Of a stretch of 64,000 nt of DNA, positions 34,385 through 46,600 are shown piece by piece (the first letter of the stretch is position 1; each line of letters starts with the position of its first letter). Made by a program: the position numbers and the translations under genes. The notes under the pieces are model-generated. The model searched no databases. It worked only from the letters and a program-made list of their open reading frames with translations, and was not told the DNA's origin. The DNA lies in NCBI GenBank assembly GCA_018873225.1, contig JAEILZ010000002.1:4650001-4714000 (forward strand). The letters run 5' to 3'. This DNA comes from [Phialemoniopsis] sp. UDSM-2020. Taxonomy: Eukaryota; Ascomycota; Sordariomycetes; Thyridiales; Thyridiaceae.

Positions 34385-37280
34385 CCTGATCTGGGACCGC
34401 TGGTGGTTGTCGTGGCACGCCGGGGAGAGGTAGATAGGAAGCTGCCCGGAGCTTCCCTGTTTGGGTGCAGTGCAGCACGGGAGCTGGCGGCTCGAGGCTC
34501 AAAGACACCGAAAGAGGTATGATGTCAGATCAGGCCAGGCCAGGCCAGAGTTGTATGCCGCCCTCTTTCTTCGCCCCTTGGCATGTGATGGTGGTTCGAA
34601 TATAATTTGGCCGAAAGACGGCGGTGGTGCTCCGGCATGTGGACAGCATGTGCCTATGCATGTGCTACCAGACGCTTCCAATCTGTAATTTTCTCCGCGC
34701 CGTATCTTATCGGCCCTCCTCGCCTTTGCAGCAAGAACAGCGCGCACAGACGCGGCTCCGGGTTAAATTACGGTGAGCTGCAGCGCCCACGCGCGCCAAT
34801 TATATTGCACTATAGTGATACGGTGAGCAAACCCACCAGCATTTGATGAAATCCCGTCGTCTTTTATCCTGCCAAGGCCTTGCATCTTTGGCTGATGGGA
34901 TTCGAATGCATGCACACTCTACATTTCAAGCAGATTGCAAAAGCAGACCTGGACGCTAGAACACGAGCCATTGATGGACAATCTTTGCAACGATAGACCC
35001 CCCGACATCCGGATCGGTCTGTCGGTCGGTCGGCTAGTAGGCCAATTTGTCCAAGAAGCCATATTGGCTTCCATCAGCCGCCCAGCGGTCTCGACCACCT
35101 TGATGGTTAGGTAGTGGGATAATTAGAGACCAAATTCCTAGCACGCATTCTAGGTAATAACGGACGGGGAGAGACGGCAAGCCGACAACGGCCCTCTGGA
35201 AACCGTCTTCCTATCGTGGAGGGTCTGGACACAGGATTTTAGGGGACCTGTGGAGAGCCTCCACTGCTGCTGGGGATTCCAGAATCCGAAATGTTCCGCG
35301 ATAGAATATCAAATGGTTCTCTCTTGCTCCCCGACATCCCCACCCCAGCCATCTCGGCGCATGCATCCCCGACAACCTTCGATGTTCGGCGGAGGATATG
35401 TGTTTTCCCCTGAACAGCCTTGTCGCATGTCGCCAGGAGCACAGACATCGGCCACGTTGCCGCGGGAAGCTTATCGCTGTACTGCGTGGGATGACATGAG
35501 CGAGGGAGAATGAGTGGTCGCACACCCAACGGTGTGTACCTTTTTGTACGAGGCAACAGTGTCGCACTGGGTGCTGAGTGTTTCTCCATTCTTCCCCCTC
35601 CAAAGGGGCTCACGTTAGACGACGATCTTTATGGGGGAGAGGAGTCACCCTCTCTGACCAAGTGGACGAGTAGAGTCGCGCGACCGGCAGCCGATCGCCT
35701 CGGGATGGAGAGGCTCGCAGCAGCGCCTGTCGTCGGGTGTCTGCTGGCTGGCGGCGGCGGCGGTTTTATTACCGTGAGATACCAAGCTGAATGGGAGGCT
35801 GTTTGGGGCAGGTTGGGCCAGGGTTCGCCCAGGGCGAGTGTGGGGGAAACAGGCACAACAGGCCATGGCATGCCATGGGCAGATCCGCCGTCGACGCTAG
35901 CAGCACAATTTTTACCAGAAGCAGGAGTAGGGCGTGCGTAAGTGCTCAGATCTGGGATACCGGCAGGGTACTTGACTCGTACGAAAGTAGCAGAAGCCAA
36001 GATCAGTGTCGGGAAATGGGCGGAGTGCTGGAAATGCTGCTGAGGGTCGGCACACGGACTCTTATCCGGGGCACTGTAATCGCTGAGAAGCATGGATGGT
36101 CTCTATCCTCGGCGGCTTCCCCGGGTTGCCGAGTATGTACCCTCGAGGTACCCGGCTGCACCCTATCTGTGGCTTTTCATCATGACTGCCTGGGCATCGA
36201 AATAACCCGAAGGGCAGAAGAGAGAAAGACATGAGAGACAGATATCCATCCATCCATCCATCCATGGCAATAAAGCAAGCAAAGGAAATCGGTTCCTAGA
36301 TCGGCAGCCATTTGGCCATTAGCAGGACCGTCGGCCTTGTTTTCCAAGACTGCCTCACCCGTAGTTACTTACTTTACGTACTTGTATCATCGTCAGTGCC
36401 TCGCTCTCCCAGCCGTTCTTTCCCTCTCTTCTTTTTGTCTTCATTCATCATCGTCGTCATCAACCTATCGTCCAGTCGTCTCTGCTCGCCCCAGGAAACA
36501 AAAAGCAATACAACGATAATACTGATTTAACGGAGCACGGCGCTATCGTCGGCCGGACATACCTCGCCGTCGCTATTCTGCTTGATAGGAAGAGGGCGAC
36601 CCCCACCCCCAAAGACCAAACGCCGCCCGTCCAAGTAACCGACAGTGTGAAATCCCATCCCCACCTTTTTTCCCTCTCTCAAAGTCATTACCTTGGTATA
36701 CATATATCCCCCCAAGCCGGCACACCCTCCATCACCGAGACAGGCGACGCAATTATATGCCAGACATCCAAACTCAATATCTCCACCTTGTCTGATCACT
36801 CTGTCTCACTCTCCTCATTTACAAACCAAATCCGCCCTCCTTCATCGGTCACTGCGATTTCGCATTTCTTGACTCTTCCATTCATCCATCCATCGAAAAA
36901 GAGCAAGCAATCAATCAAGCGGACACCCGCCCGATAAATACTCCGACGGATATCCTCCCGCGCCTCTCTATCTCGAGAGACTAGGCAGGCTTCGCAATCA
37001 ATCAGACATATTGCCCTCGGTGTCGCCCTTTAGCCGGATCGCCGCCCTCTCGCGCAGCCATTCAGTCGTCCATCCGAGAGTCTGTTTCGAAGCAAGAAAG
37101 ATAGAGAGACCACGTTGGCTATCCGACGATTCTCTTATCTTTCTCCGACACTAGACTTAATTTCACACATAAGCGCCTCCGCACCCACGTCGGCACTCGC
37201 CTCGTTCCACGGACGAGCGATACAGCAGCAACTACCTTCTGTCTCTCACCTCTTCCCTCTGCGACATCATCCTCATCACA
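34385..37280. other. 2.9-kb region without recognisable gene, including long leader of the 73-aa gene
   Basis: This stretch holds the divergent promoters of the metaxin-like gene (-) and the small-protein gene (+). An (ATCC)n microsatellite is at 36244-36264. The last 400 bp is rich in CT and CAAT-like leader sequence. Open frames such as 35510-35941 have no motifs. Confidence 0.45.
36244..36264 (+). repeat. (ATCC)n microsatellite
   Basis: About five tandem ATCC units run from 36244 to 36264. A shorter related run lies near 36885-36898. Confidence 0.8.
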
Positions 37281-37502
37281 ATGGACGCTCCCATCTCATC
37301 ACCGCGAACCCACCAGCCCTCGGCCATGGCCACCTCGGCTCGCACGTCACCGGCTAACAAGATGGCGCCGCCCCCGCCCGCCGCCATGTCTTCGCCCTCG
37401 ACCGACGCCTTCCTCAAGGACTTCACCCTCGTCGCCGAGGCAGCCAAGCGGGCGCAGATGGCCGTCATGATGCGCGATTTCGAGAGCGTCGGCCTGTCAT
37501 GA
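37281..37502 (+). CDS. Small conserved fungal protein, 73 aa
   Basis: This is a single exon. A disordered Ser/Pro/Ala/Met-rich N terminus (SPRTHQPSAMATSART, KMAPPPPAAM) is followed by the helical C-terminal stretch STDAFLKDFTLVAEAAKRAQ and ending with DFESVGLS. I recall similar C-terminal stretches in short proteins of other Sordariomycetes, but no function. GC-rich, C-ending codons contrast with the AT-richer flanks, which supports coding. The ATG follows a long CT-rich leader and is in good context (CACAATGG). Confidence 0.7.
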   Translation: MDAPISSPRTHQPSAMATSARTSPANKMAPPPPAAMSSPSTDAFLKDFTLVAEAAKRAQMAVMMRDFESVGLS

Positions 37503-39062
37503 TCTTTTTTCTCGACAATTTTCCCATTAGTCGCTCACTCTCACCATTATTACCGCTCCAACAAGGCTACAAATCCACTTTTACGGCTCTGCGGGCCTGC
37601 ACAATGGCGCCATACTGCCCACTTTGGCGTCTCCTCTCTCGTTCGTCACGACGACAAAGCATTTCCTTGCTCGAATCTTTTCCTTTTTAGATGGGGATTT
37701 ACGAACATCGAAAAGAACTTCTGAGGATAGACTTCTACGGTTTTCACAGTCTTTCACGTCGTACTCTTCTTTTTTATTCCCGATGGAAACGGGAGGAAAT
37801 CGATACCCAGCGCGACTCGGAGGCTAAGATCTCGGCAAGTGGATACGGGGACAGCCCATGTCATGCGAATTTGCTGCAGGGTCCTCTTTTTCGCATGCTT
37901 TTTTCTCTGTCTTTGTCGGAGCGACGAGGAGTACCGTCATTGACCGTTCGGAAATTCGAGTGGGCGACGTGGAACCCCCGAGTCGGGCCTGCACCGGTCG
38001 GTGGAAATAGTGGTCGACGACGACATTTTGGTGGACAGAACCTTCAAGGTGCTTGGATGGTTCGGAGACGGCTCGGCATGTTCACCAAACGTGCCAACCC
38101 GGCCTCTTTTGAAGAGTTGGAAGTTGATTTGCGATGTCTCTTACATTTGACTTGGTTTTCATCTCTCGCAGGGCTCATTTGCATGGTTATATCGGCAAGC
38201 GCGATGGAGTTATCGGATCACATTTCTCTTTCCTCATCTTCTTTTGCGTCTCTCTCTTTTTCCGAATTCCACCCATCTCCAGCGGGACTATACCCGGGCT
38301 TCAAGGTATTTGAAGCCTCGAGTCGTTTTTTTTTTATGCTTTTCTTTCCCAAGTGTGTACGATTATACAGGGCGGTGGCGCGGAGGCAAATTGCAAAGAA
38401 CTCGGATGTCATGATAGACTGGCATTGAAAGGGTTGTGCTGTGCGCGGCATGGCCGGGAGCTTAGTTAGTAATACGACTACATTGTCACATATCGTTGCT
38501 GTCGCATTCGTGCCAGTTCATCATCTGGGGTAAGTAGATGTGTTGACGTTGTAGAGACATCAACGCCTTCCGAGCACGATGTTCACTCCACGGTCTAGCA
38601 GCAGCTCTGCTTGTATAGACAACGCTTGTTACTCGCCTGTATCAAGGTTACTAGCCAGTGACGATATCGATAGCGGTGTCATTGTGAGATAGTGCTAAGG
38701 CAGGCTGGTCATGATTCGTGAAGAAGGCATTTGAACCGTGCTCCTATAGCATGATGGCCATAGGCATTCGTAATAAAGGTTCAATATCAGTAGTACCAAA
38801 ACACATTCCATTCCGTAGCTTTGTGCCTACTGAAGAGGGGAGTATGACGACAGTATCGTTTCTGCGACTATGAAGGGCATATACAACGGTGGTGGCTTCG
38901 CACATGTCTACTCGTACACACCTTCGGCCCATTCCCGGGTCAGACCTCATCCTCTCAACTCATCTCACTATGCTTTACTTTGATGCAGCCATCTAACATC
39001 CACAGTCGAGAGACATAAAATGCACTCAAGCACATACACCGGCCAGTGATATTCTCATCTCC
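37503..39062. other. Convergent intergenic region with long open frame 37691-38428
   Basis: This 1.56-kb stretch lies between the 3' ends of the 73-aa gene (+) and the dehydrogenase gene (-). It contains a 245-codon plus-strand frame at 37691-38428 with no recognised domain and AT-richer composition than neighbouring genes. It is probably an extended 3' UTR. Confidence 0.45.
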
Positions 39063-40081
39063 TCACATCCTAGCCATGAGTGAGATGCCACCGTCCAACC
39101 TGATCGTCGCCCCGTTCACAAAAGCCCTACATTCGTCAGTCATCCAATCAAGTCAAAACAAAAGGGGACATAAGGTGCGAAAACTCACCCAGCCCGGCTC
39201 GCGAGGAAGAGGCACGCGCCCGCGACGTCCTCGGGCGTGCCGATCCGGCCCACGGGCGACGACTCGCGGATCGAGTCGCCCATGTCCTCGAGCACCGCCT
39301 TCATCATCTTGCTCGGGAAAGGGCCCGGCGCGACGGTGTTGCTCGTTATCCCCCGGGGGCCGAGCTCAACGGCCAGCGCACGGCTCAGCTGGTGCAGGCC
39401 GGCCTTGCTGGCGCCGTAGGCAAAGTTGGACAGCACGGGCACGCGGATGCCGTCGATGGAGCCGATGTGGATCACGCGCGCCGGGTCCGCCACTTGGGTT
39501 TTGCCCGCGGGGCGCGAAGCCTTGGTGAGTAAGGGCAGCAGGAGCTGCGTCAGGGTAAAAGTGCGGTGCAGGTTGAGCGTCAGGAGCTTGGTCCAGGCGG
39601 CGTCCGGGTGCTCGTCAAAGGGGGCGCCCCAGGTCGCACCCGAGTTGTGCACGAGGACGTGCAGGCCGTTTGGCTCGAGGCGAGACAAGTCGGCGGCGAG
39701 CTTCTTGCAGGCGTCGAGGGACTGCAGGTCTGCTGGCAGGGAGACGGCGCTGCCGCCGGACTTGGAAGCGGCGTTGAGCTCCTCGGCGGCGCGGGAGCAG
39801 GCGCCTGCGTCGCGGGAGGATATATACACCTTTGCGCCGTTGGCGACGAAGCCTTCTGAGATCATGCGGCCGATGCCCTTTGCGCCTGTGGGGAGGGTCA
39901 GTATGTGTCTGGTTTGAGGAGTGGAAGAAGGGGTTTTGTTTACCTCCTGTGACAAGGACGACTTTGCCCTGTGAGATTGGTAAGTATTAGTTTATGAGGG
40001 TTGCTTTCTGTGTCGTTTCCGTAACCGGGATGGTTGGTAATGAGAGCTCACCTTGACATCGAAGAGCTGGTTGACATCCAT
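39063..40081 (-). CDS. Short-chain dehydrogenase/reductase (classical SDR)
   Basis: Exons on the minus strand are 40081-40052, 39968-39944, 39885-39189 and 39126-39063, giving 271 aa. The cofactor loop spans two introns: FDVKGKVVLVTGGAKGIGRM gives TGxxxGIG. HNSGATWG is the NAG-type motif. Catalytic residues are the Ser in IGSIDG and YGASKAG (YxxxK). VAPGPFPSKM and the C-terminal GAFVNGATIRLDGG complete the fold. The RxSS after beta-2 (YISSRDAG) suggests NADP preference. Related fungal proteins are annotated as rhamnolipid biosynthesis 3-oxoacyl-ACP reductase-like, but the substrate cannot be inferred. The 25-nt second exon encodes the start of the Rossmann loop. The gene diverges from the TPMT-like gene with 565 bp between starts. 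Confidence 0.94.
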
Positions 40082-40646
40082 GATTCGATTCTGTTCGCCT
40101 GGCGCGGATTTCCTGCTGTTTAGTGCTGGTAATAAACGTACGTCTTGCCTATAACCCAGACACACGAGTTCAGAAGAGCAGAAGCAAAGGTTCACGCATC
40201 AAACATCAAGAAAAAGTCTACAATTGTGTGAGGCGCAAAGGGGGTGGTGTAGGTGTATGCACCAATGTCTGGACCTTCCCCACAATCACTGGAGGAGCCG
40301 AGGCACGGTGCCGTGCATGCAACCGACGCCAAAACCCCAGCTTATCAAATCCACCAGACGCCGTCAGTCAGTAGAGGCTGCCGACTCCACCAGCACCGTG
40401 TACGGCGCCCGAATTAGACCTCCGTCTAAGGGACAGTGGCTCGTCTCGGTGCTATTTCTCGCTGTCTTGAATTAGATGCCTTGACAATACGACTAGATCA
40501 CCGACAGTGGGAAATACTTCATATAAAATAAGTCCCTGTCCTTAGTCGGCAGCAGACAAATATACAATATCGGATCAAGCTGTAACTTTTCACACATATT
40601 CCAGGCGCAATACTACACCCCAAGTAACACCAAGCCCACAGCAGCC
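40082..40646. promoter_or_regulatory. Bidirectional promoter region of SDR and TPMT-family genes
   Basis: This 565-bp gap separates divergent start codons at 40081 (-) and 40647 (+). No gene and no strong motif is seen. The last 100 bp before 40647 is A/C-rich leader sequence. Confidence 0.45.
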
Positions 40647-41625
40647 ATGGCCCTCCCAGACGACCCGACCCTGCTACAGACCACCTTCTACAACCAGCCC
40701 CTCGACACCCACCTGTCCAAGTGGGACGGCCTTTGGGAGCAGGACGTCACCCCCTGGGACCGCAACGGGCCCAGCCTCGCCCTGCAGGACGTCCTGGACG
40801 GCGGCGACCGCGGCGCCGAGCTCTTCCCCACCCGGCCGAGTGCCGGCAGCCACAATGGCAGCAGGAGGAGAAAGGCGCTCGTCTCGGGCTGCGGGCGGGG
40901 CCATGATGTCCTCCTGCTCGCGGCCTTCGGGTACGACGCCTACGGCATCGACTTCTCGCTGCTCGCCATCCGCGGCGCCCGCGCCAACGAGCAGCGCGCC
41001 GTCGCCGAGGACGACGAGTCGTACCGGGCCCGGGACCCGGCCGTGGGCAAGGGCAGCGTGACGTGGCTCGAGGGCGACTGGTTCAAGTTTGACTTTGCCA
41101 AGGAGGTCGGCGTCGACAAGTTTGACTTGATTTTTGATTACACTGTAAGTTTTTGTGTTGTTGAGTGAGAATGCTTTGGATTTTTGAATGCTATATGCTA
41201 TATTTTTGTCTATTCTTCCGGTTCCCCGACTAACACAGAGGGGTGTGCGCCCGGCCGTCAAACCACAGTTCCTCTGCGCGCTCCCGCCCTCGGCGAGGCC
41301 AGACTGGGCCCGGCGCAATGCTTCCCTTCTAAACCCAGACGGCGGCCGGCTCGTCTGCCTCGAGTTCCCCACCACCAAGCCGCTGCACCTGGCCGGCCCG
41401 CCCTGGGGCCTGCGCCCGCACATCTACGTCGCCCACCTGTCGCGCCCTGGCCAACAGGTCGCCTACGCCGACGACGGCGACGTCCAGCGGGAGGAGGACA
41501 AGCTCGGCCCGCCGGCGGCCGACGGGCTCAGGAGGCTCACGCTCATCGTGCCGCCGCGGACGCACCCGTGCAGCGTCGACGAGGACGGCACCGTGCACGA
41601 CCGCATCTCCGTCTGGAGCCACTAG
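40647..41625 (+). CDS. TPMT-family (thiopurine/thiol) S-methyltransferase
   Basis: Exons are 40647-41144 and 41269-41625, giving 284 aa. The N-terminal KWDGLWEQDVTPWDRNGPS stretch is the TPMT-family signature. The SAM-binding loop is RKALVSGCGRGHDVLLLA, with YDAYGIDFS as motif II. The LIFDYT-FLCALPPSARP junction matches family members (DYTFLCAL) and fixes the splice: donor GTAAGT at 41145, acceptor CAG before 41269. CLEFPTTKPLHLAGPPWGL follows. Fungal members include thiol methyltransferases that detoxify sulfide or gliotoxin-like dithiols (TmtA type is another family). The substrate is unknown. The 3' end is 107 bp from the convergent OTU gene. Confidence 0.9.
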
Positions 41626-41732
41626 TACCGACCGCTGTAGTCGCAATACGTTCTTGTCCATAGCTTCGTAATATAATGATAATCCTCTGGGCATCTTCCC
41701 CCTCCTGAGTGTCAAGGATCATGCATATGCCT

Positions 41733-42689
41733 TTATGCAGGAGCCGAAGCCTTTCTCAGCGAGTTGTAATGCTCCCCAAGCCCGTACCCGTGCCGGTAGT
41801 AAGCCAGCCACACCGTCTTCCTCTCCTTTCCCTTCCCATCAGCAGCCGCCGCCGCGTTGGGCTCGATGACCTCGGTGCGCCCGTCCTGCAGGACGCGTAT
41901 CTCGACGCCGTACCGGCTCGCCAGCGCCGCGAGCTCGAGCTGCCCGCCCCACTCGGCCGTGTCGCGGATCTTGGCCGCGTAGACGCCGAGCGGCTCCTCG
42001 AGGAAGGGCGCAAAGTCGTCGGCGTGCTCGAGCATGTACCCCGCCGCGGCCTTGCGCACCGCCCGGTACGGCTCCTCCCCTTCCTCGCTGCCGAGGCCGT
42101 CGAGCTGGTCCGCCACGGCCGAGAACAGGCAGTGCCCGTCCGGACGGATGTCCTTCTCGACGAGCGCGTGCGCCGCCATCTCGCGCTTCATGTACGCGCT
42201 CTCGCGGCCCCGGTGGTCGACCATGTTGGCTGCTTCTTCCTCTGCCGCGACGGCGGCGGCTTCTTGCTCTGCTGCCCGGCGCGCCATGCGCTCCTTTTGC
42301 CGGTTCCGTTTCTTGCCGCCGCCTGCACCGCCGGTGGACGTCTCTTGTGACTGCGCGGGTGTGTCGTTGAGTGATAGGCCGTTCACGCCGGCCGTGACTT
42401 GGTCCGTCTCCTGTGTGCCATCCTCCTCGTCCTGCTCGTCCTCTGCCGTCACGTCGTCGTCGGCCCCAGCACCGCCGCTGAGCCGCCGCAAGTCCTCCTC
42501 TTGCTTGTCCTTAAGTTGACTCTCGAGCTGCGCGCACTCGTCATTGACGCCCTTGCGCGTCTTCTTGGTCGCGTTCTTCTTCTTGTTGGTGATGCGGCCC
42601 TGCAGGTCGCGCTGCTCCTTGCGATGGCGGGCCTGCATCTGCTCGAGGGACTCGGCGCCCGGCGTTGCTCCTCCTTCTGACGGTTCCAT
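41733..42689 (-). CDS. OTU-domain deubiquitinase (OTUD6/Otu2 type)
   Basis: This is a single exon of 318 aa. The N-terminal half is charged and coiled-coil (LEQMQARHRKEQRDLQGRI, NKKKNATKKTRKG), then acidic, then KKRNRQKERMARRAAEQEAA. The C-terminal OTU domain has IRPDGHCLFSAVADQL with catalytic C187, WGGQLELAALASRYGVEI, and GLGEHYNSL with the catalytic His. Length and layout match yeast Otu2 and human OTUD6B, ribosome-linked deubiquitinases. The frame remains open upstream to 42995 for 102 more codons. That part is Ser/Thr/Arg-rich and unlike the family, so MEPSEGG at 42689 was chosen. Confidence 0.93.
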   Translation of the reverse strand: MEPSEGGATPGAESLEQMQARHRKEQRDLQGRITNKKKNATKKTRKGVNDECAQLESQLKDKQEEDLRRLSGGAGADDDVTAEDEQDEEDGTQETDQVTAGVNGLSLNDTPAQSQETSTGGAGGGKKRNRQKERMARRAAEQEAAAVAAEEEAANMVDHRGRESAYMKREMAAHALVEKDIRPDGHCLFSAVADQLDGLGSEEGEEPYRAVRKAAAGYMLEHADDFAPFLEEPLGVYAAKIRDTAEWGGQLELAALASRYGVEIRVLQDGRTEVIEPNAAAAADGKGKERKTVWLAYYRHGYGLGEHYNSLRKASAPA

Positions 42690-43678
42690 TGTGTGTCTGT
42701 TACTGTGATTCGCGTTTCTTCCCCGGACGATCCTGTCCGTGCGGGCACGGTTCGTTTTGGTTGTTGGACTCAAAGGGTGTCTGCGAAGCCCAGATCGAGG
42801 GGAAGCTGTCGTAGAGCGCCCAGTGACTCTCAATTTGCCAAGGTGCAAGCAAAATACACTGTAGCTAAGCTCTCTGGTAAAAGAAAAGGCACGCGTGTGG
42901 TTAGAGCTTCTGCTCAGGGCTCTGTTGGTGGTTGTGGTTGTGGTGGGGTGGGTGTCTAAAAGATTGGGATTGCAGGTGGGGTCAATATACGACATTATGC
43001 CGCTGTCCGTTCACGCGCCGTGCACATGGATCTCACTTACACCAGAGGCAAAGCAGCCATGGCGACGCGCATGAACAACCAGACTTACATCCCCGGTCCA
43101 CGGGAAGCCACATAAACGAGCCTTGGTAGATGAGCTGGCAAGAACAAACCAAGTCAGCGTAGTCATATATATCAGAGTCCCAGGGGATCGTCCTTACTCT
43201 CGCTGTCACTCTCTTCAACATCCTCACACACACCACATGTTCTCGAGGCAGGTCCAGTTCGAAGTATTCTTTTGAAGAATGGTACTACACTACAGAGAAG
43301 ATAATAAGATGGATCTATCTCCAGATCTCTCATTTTGCTATATACAACATTTTGTGCTTTTGATTTTTCTTTTCTTCGGCGTGCCGCGTATCGCTTGGAT
43401 CACATCAGAGAGACCCCTGGTGTCTGTCTACCCTTCACCAAAGAGCGACGTTCGAAAGAAACTCCAAATACTCCTGGATGTCCCTCCCCTCCTAAGCCGC
43501 CTTTGCAGGTCGGCATTCCCGTTTTGGCTTTCTCCTCCTCTTTCCCAATCAAACAACCCGAGAGAAACAAAAATCCAAGGCAAGGAAAAGGTAAATACAT
43601 GAAAATGATCGTACAAAAGTGGGTATTCAAACACACAAATTCCCTCTCTCCCCTCTCTCTTCTTCACTGACGACGGAC
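42690..43678. other. Intergenic region
   Basis: This stretch of about 1 kb holds the OTU gene promoter and the 3' end of the apsA-like gene. It includes the in-frame upstream extension 42690-42995 discussed under findings. No other gene is seen. Confidence 0.5.
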
Positions 43679-46600
43679 TTAGAACCCCTTGAAGGGATCA
43701 TCCCGGAAGAAGTAATCCTCCTCGCCCGCCGTCCGGCTCCCGCCATAGTAGTCATCAGTCCCCTTCGTTCCCCTCGACTGATAACTATCGCGGTGCCGGC
43801 TCCTGCTCGCCCGCCGGCGAATCTCCTTGCTGCGCCGCCGCGCGCGGTACCGCATCTCCTCCTCGCGCTCGTCCGGGTCGCCGTCGAACCGCGAGAACGC
43901 AAGCGGGCTGATAAACGCCTCCATGCGCACCGTGCCGATGGCGTCGAAGAAGTTGTTCATGACGGCGCCGCTCGGGCGCGACGACGCCTCCGAGGTCCGC
44001 TGCGAGGGCCCGCCGGAGCCGTTGCTCATGGCCCATGTCATGCCGCCCGTCGTCGTCGACGCCTGCGACTGCGAGATGTCCGACTGGCCTGCCGTGCTGT
44101 TGGTCGAGGCATGGTGGTAGCTGCTCGACGCGCTCAATGGCCCGGAGAACCCGCGGAAGGAGAGGGGTGGCGGCACGTGCCCGCCCGTGTTGCTGCGCTT
44201 GCGCCCGTGCACCGTCGTCGCCGCCGCGTACGCGGAGCGGTCGTGGTAGCGCGCAATGGCCGGCGGTTCGGCCGTGTCGCGTGACAAGTCACGCGTGTGC
44301 GTCGACGGCGCGCCCGAGACGACGGACGGGGGCACCGATGGAACGGAGTAAGGGGCCGAGTACGCCGAGGGTGCTACTGAGGGAACGTACGGTGCGGAGT
44401 AGGCCGACGGTGCGACTGAGGGCACGTACGGCGCCGAGACGACCGACTCTGGTATCCTGTAACTACTGGGGATGCTCGGCGGCATCGAGTCGGTCTGCGA
44501 CGATGCGACGCTCATGGGTCCCCGCGGCACGTTGGCTTTACCCTTGGCCAGGCGGATCGAGTCGCGGATCCCCGCCTTTCTACCTTTGGGCCGCGAGTCG
44601 AACTCGGGCAGCTGCTTGGGCGGGTTCATCTGCGCCACGATGTCCGGCACCGCCTGCTGCGAGTGCGCCAGGAAGGACAGCGACGTCAGCCAAATGTAGT
44701 GGCGCTCGGCGTTGGCCGCCGTGAACTTGAGCGCCCGCTGCGGCGTCAGGATCAGAATCGACCGGTTGAAGAGCGAGGGGACGCCCTTGGGCGGCGGGTT
44801 GTCATCCTTGACGTCCAGAACCGACTGGATGGTCACTGTTTCATCGAGGTTAGCACGGACAGATCGTATCTACCAGAAGGAAGGTTGAATACTTGCGTTT
44901 GCGACCCGACTTGCCCATCAGCGTGCTGTTGCTCGACGGCTGCTTGCTGCTCCAGAGGATGGCGCGCTCGTACGGCGCCAGCCATACCCACCGCTTGTGC
45001 CGGTCGTTGCTGCTGTCGTCGCGCCCGCTGTCGGCGACGCCAAACGACTTGCGCCGGCGCACGTACTTGTGCATCCACTCGCCGACCATGGTCTGCGCGA
45101 TGGCGTCGACGACGCCCGTGGCCTGATTCGAGCTGCCGAGCGACTCGCCGCCCGTCGTGTTGGTGTTGGTCGAGGGCTGCTGCTGGTGGTGCGTCTTGTA
45201 CTTGGACCCCGGGTAGCGCGGCGAGGTGATGTCGTTGCTGGGCAGCGGGGGTAGGCCGGGGCTCTCCGGCTCCTCGAGCTCCGAAAACGGGGGCGGCGAG
45301 CGGCTTCCTTGCCTCCTGTTCCTGTTGTTGCGGGGCAGGTTCGCCGCCGAGCGGACCTTGCGGATGCTGCCGGCTCTGTAATGGCTCCGGCCGACGCCTC
45401 GTCTATGCCAAGCCTCGCCCCTGGTCGGGCTGTGCTGGCCATCGCTGGGCGCGCTGACGCTGATCGGCGGTTTCCTCGAGCTCGCGCGGGTTGGGATGGG
45501 GAAGGGAGGATCACGCGGGTCCGGGAGGCTTGGAGACCGCGCCCGGCTGTGCGTGGCGATGCCATTCTGGATCATGGCGGCCTTGCGCATGACGCTCGAC
45601 TTGTTCGAGCTGCCGATTGACGACGGCTTATCGTATCCGCGGTTGATGGGCTTGGTAGACCGGCCCATCATCGAGTCTCTGCTGTCGCGGTTGTCGGAGA
45701 GCGCATACTTGCTATACGTCTCGGTGCCACCGATCTGCTTCACGGAGCTCCTTCCGGAGCCCTGTCTCGGCATAGGGGGCTGCTCTGGCGAGGTCACGGT
45801 TCCTCCAGAGCTTCGCTTGCCAGACCGGGAGGAGCCCGACTTGGGCTTGGGCGCAGACAGCGCAGTCCTGTACTCGGAATCGCTCATATCAACATCGGCA
45901 AACTCGTCAACCTCATCCGAGCTGTTGCCATCGAAGCCAGCAAACAGGCTGCTGATACGAGGCGGCCGACGCATGGGAGCTCTCTGGCTCGAGAGTGGAC
46001 CATCGTCGTTGTTGCCGGGATAAGAGTCATGCGTTTCCTCCACAGGTGCAGGAGCTGCCGGAGGCGATGAAGGGAGGTCAGTGAGACTTCTCTTGGTCGT
46101 GAGCCGCCTGGGGTTCCGCGGGGGCAGGACTCCGGGCACTGGGGCGAAGGACTTTGACGGGTCATCCACCACGACAGGCTCAGGGGCCGCTGGGGAAGTT
46201 GGTCTTGATGTGATGGCCGACGGGTGTAGATGAGCGGGAAGTCTATCTAACCGCTGATCGATGCGAATCTCTTCGGTCTGGACAGCAATCGACTTGGACG
46301 GCACTGGCGCGGAAAAGTTGACCTGGCAGCCAAAGTTCTTGAACTGCTGCGGCAGACGAGGCTCACGAGGCGTCGTCGGCCGGCTGGTAGGGGGGTGGAT
46401 GCTAATGCTCGGGATGAGCATGGGCTCGGGAGGGGGCGCGAAGACGGGCTTCTCCAGAGGCGGGGGGATGTCCGTCTGTGTCGAGGATGACACCATGACT
46501 GTGCTCACCCTCTTGATTGACACGGGCGAATCCGGCCTGTATGGCGATTTGGGTGTCTTAGGCGGGCTCAGGGGCTCCTCGGCGGTCTGGGCGGCGGACG

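Noticed and set aside
34860..34985. TTCGAATGC-like word that recalls a tRNA T-arm
   Set aside because: No matching acceptor, D-arm or anticodon stem can be drawn around it on either strand.
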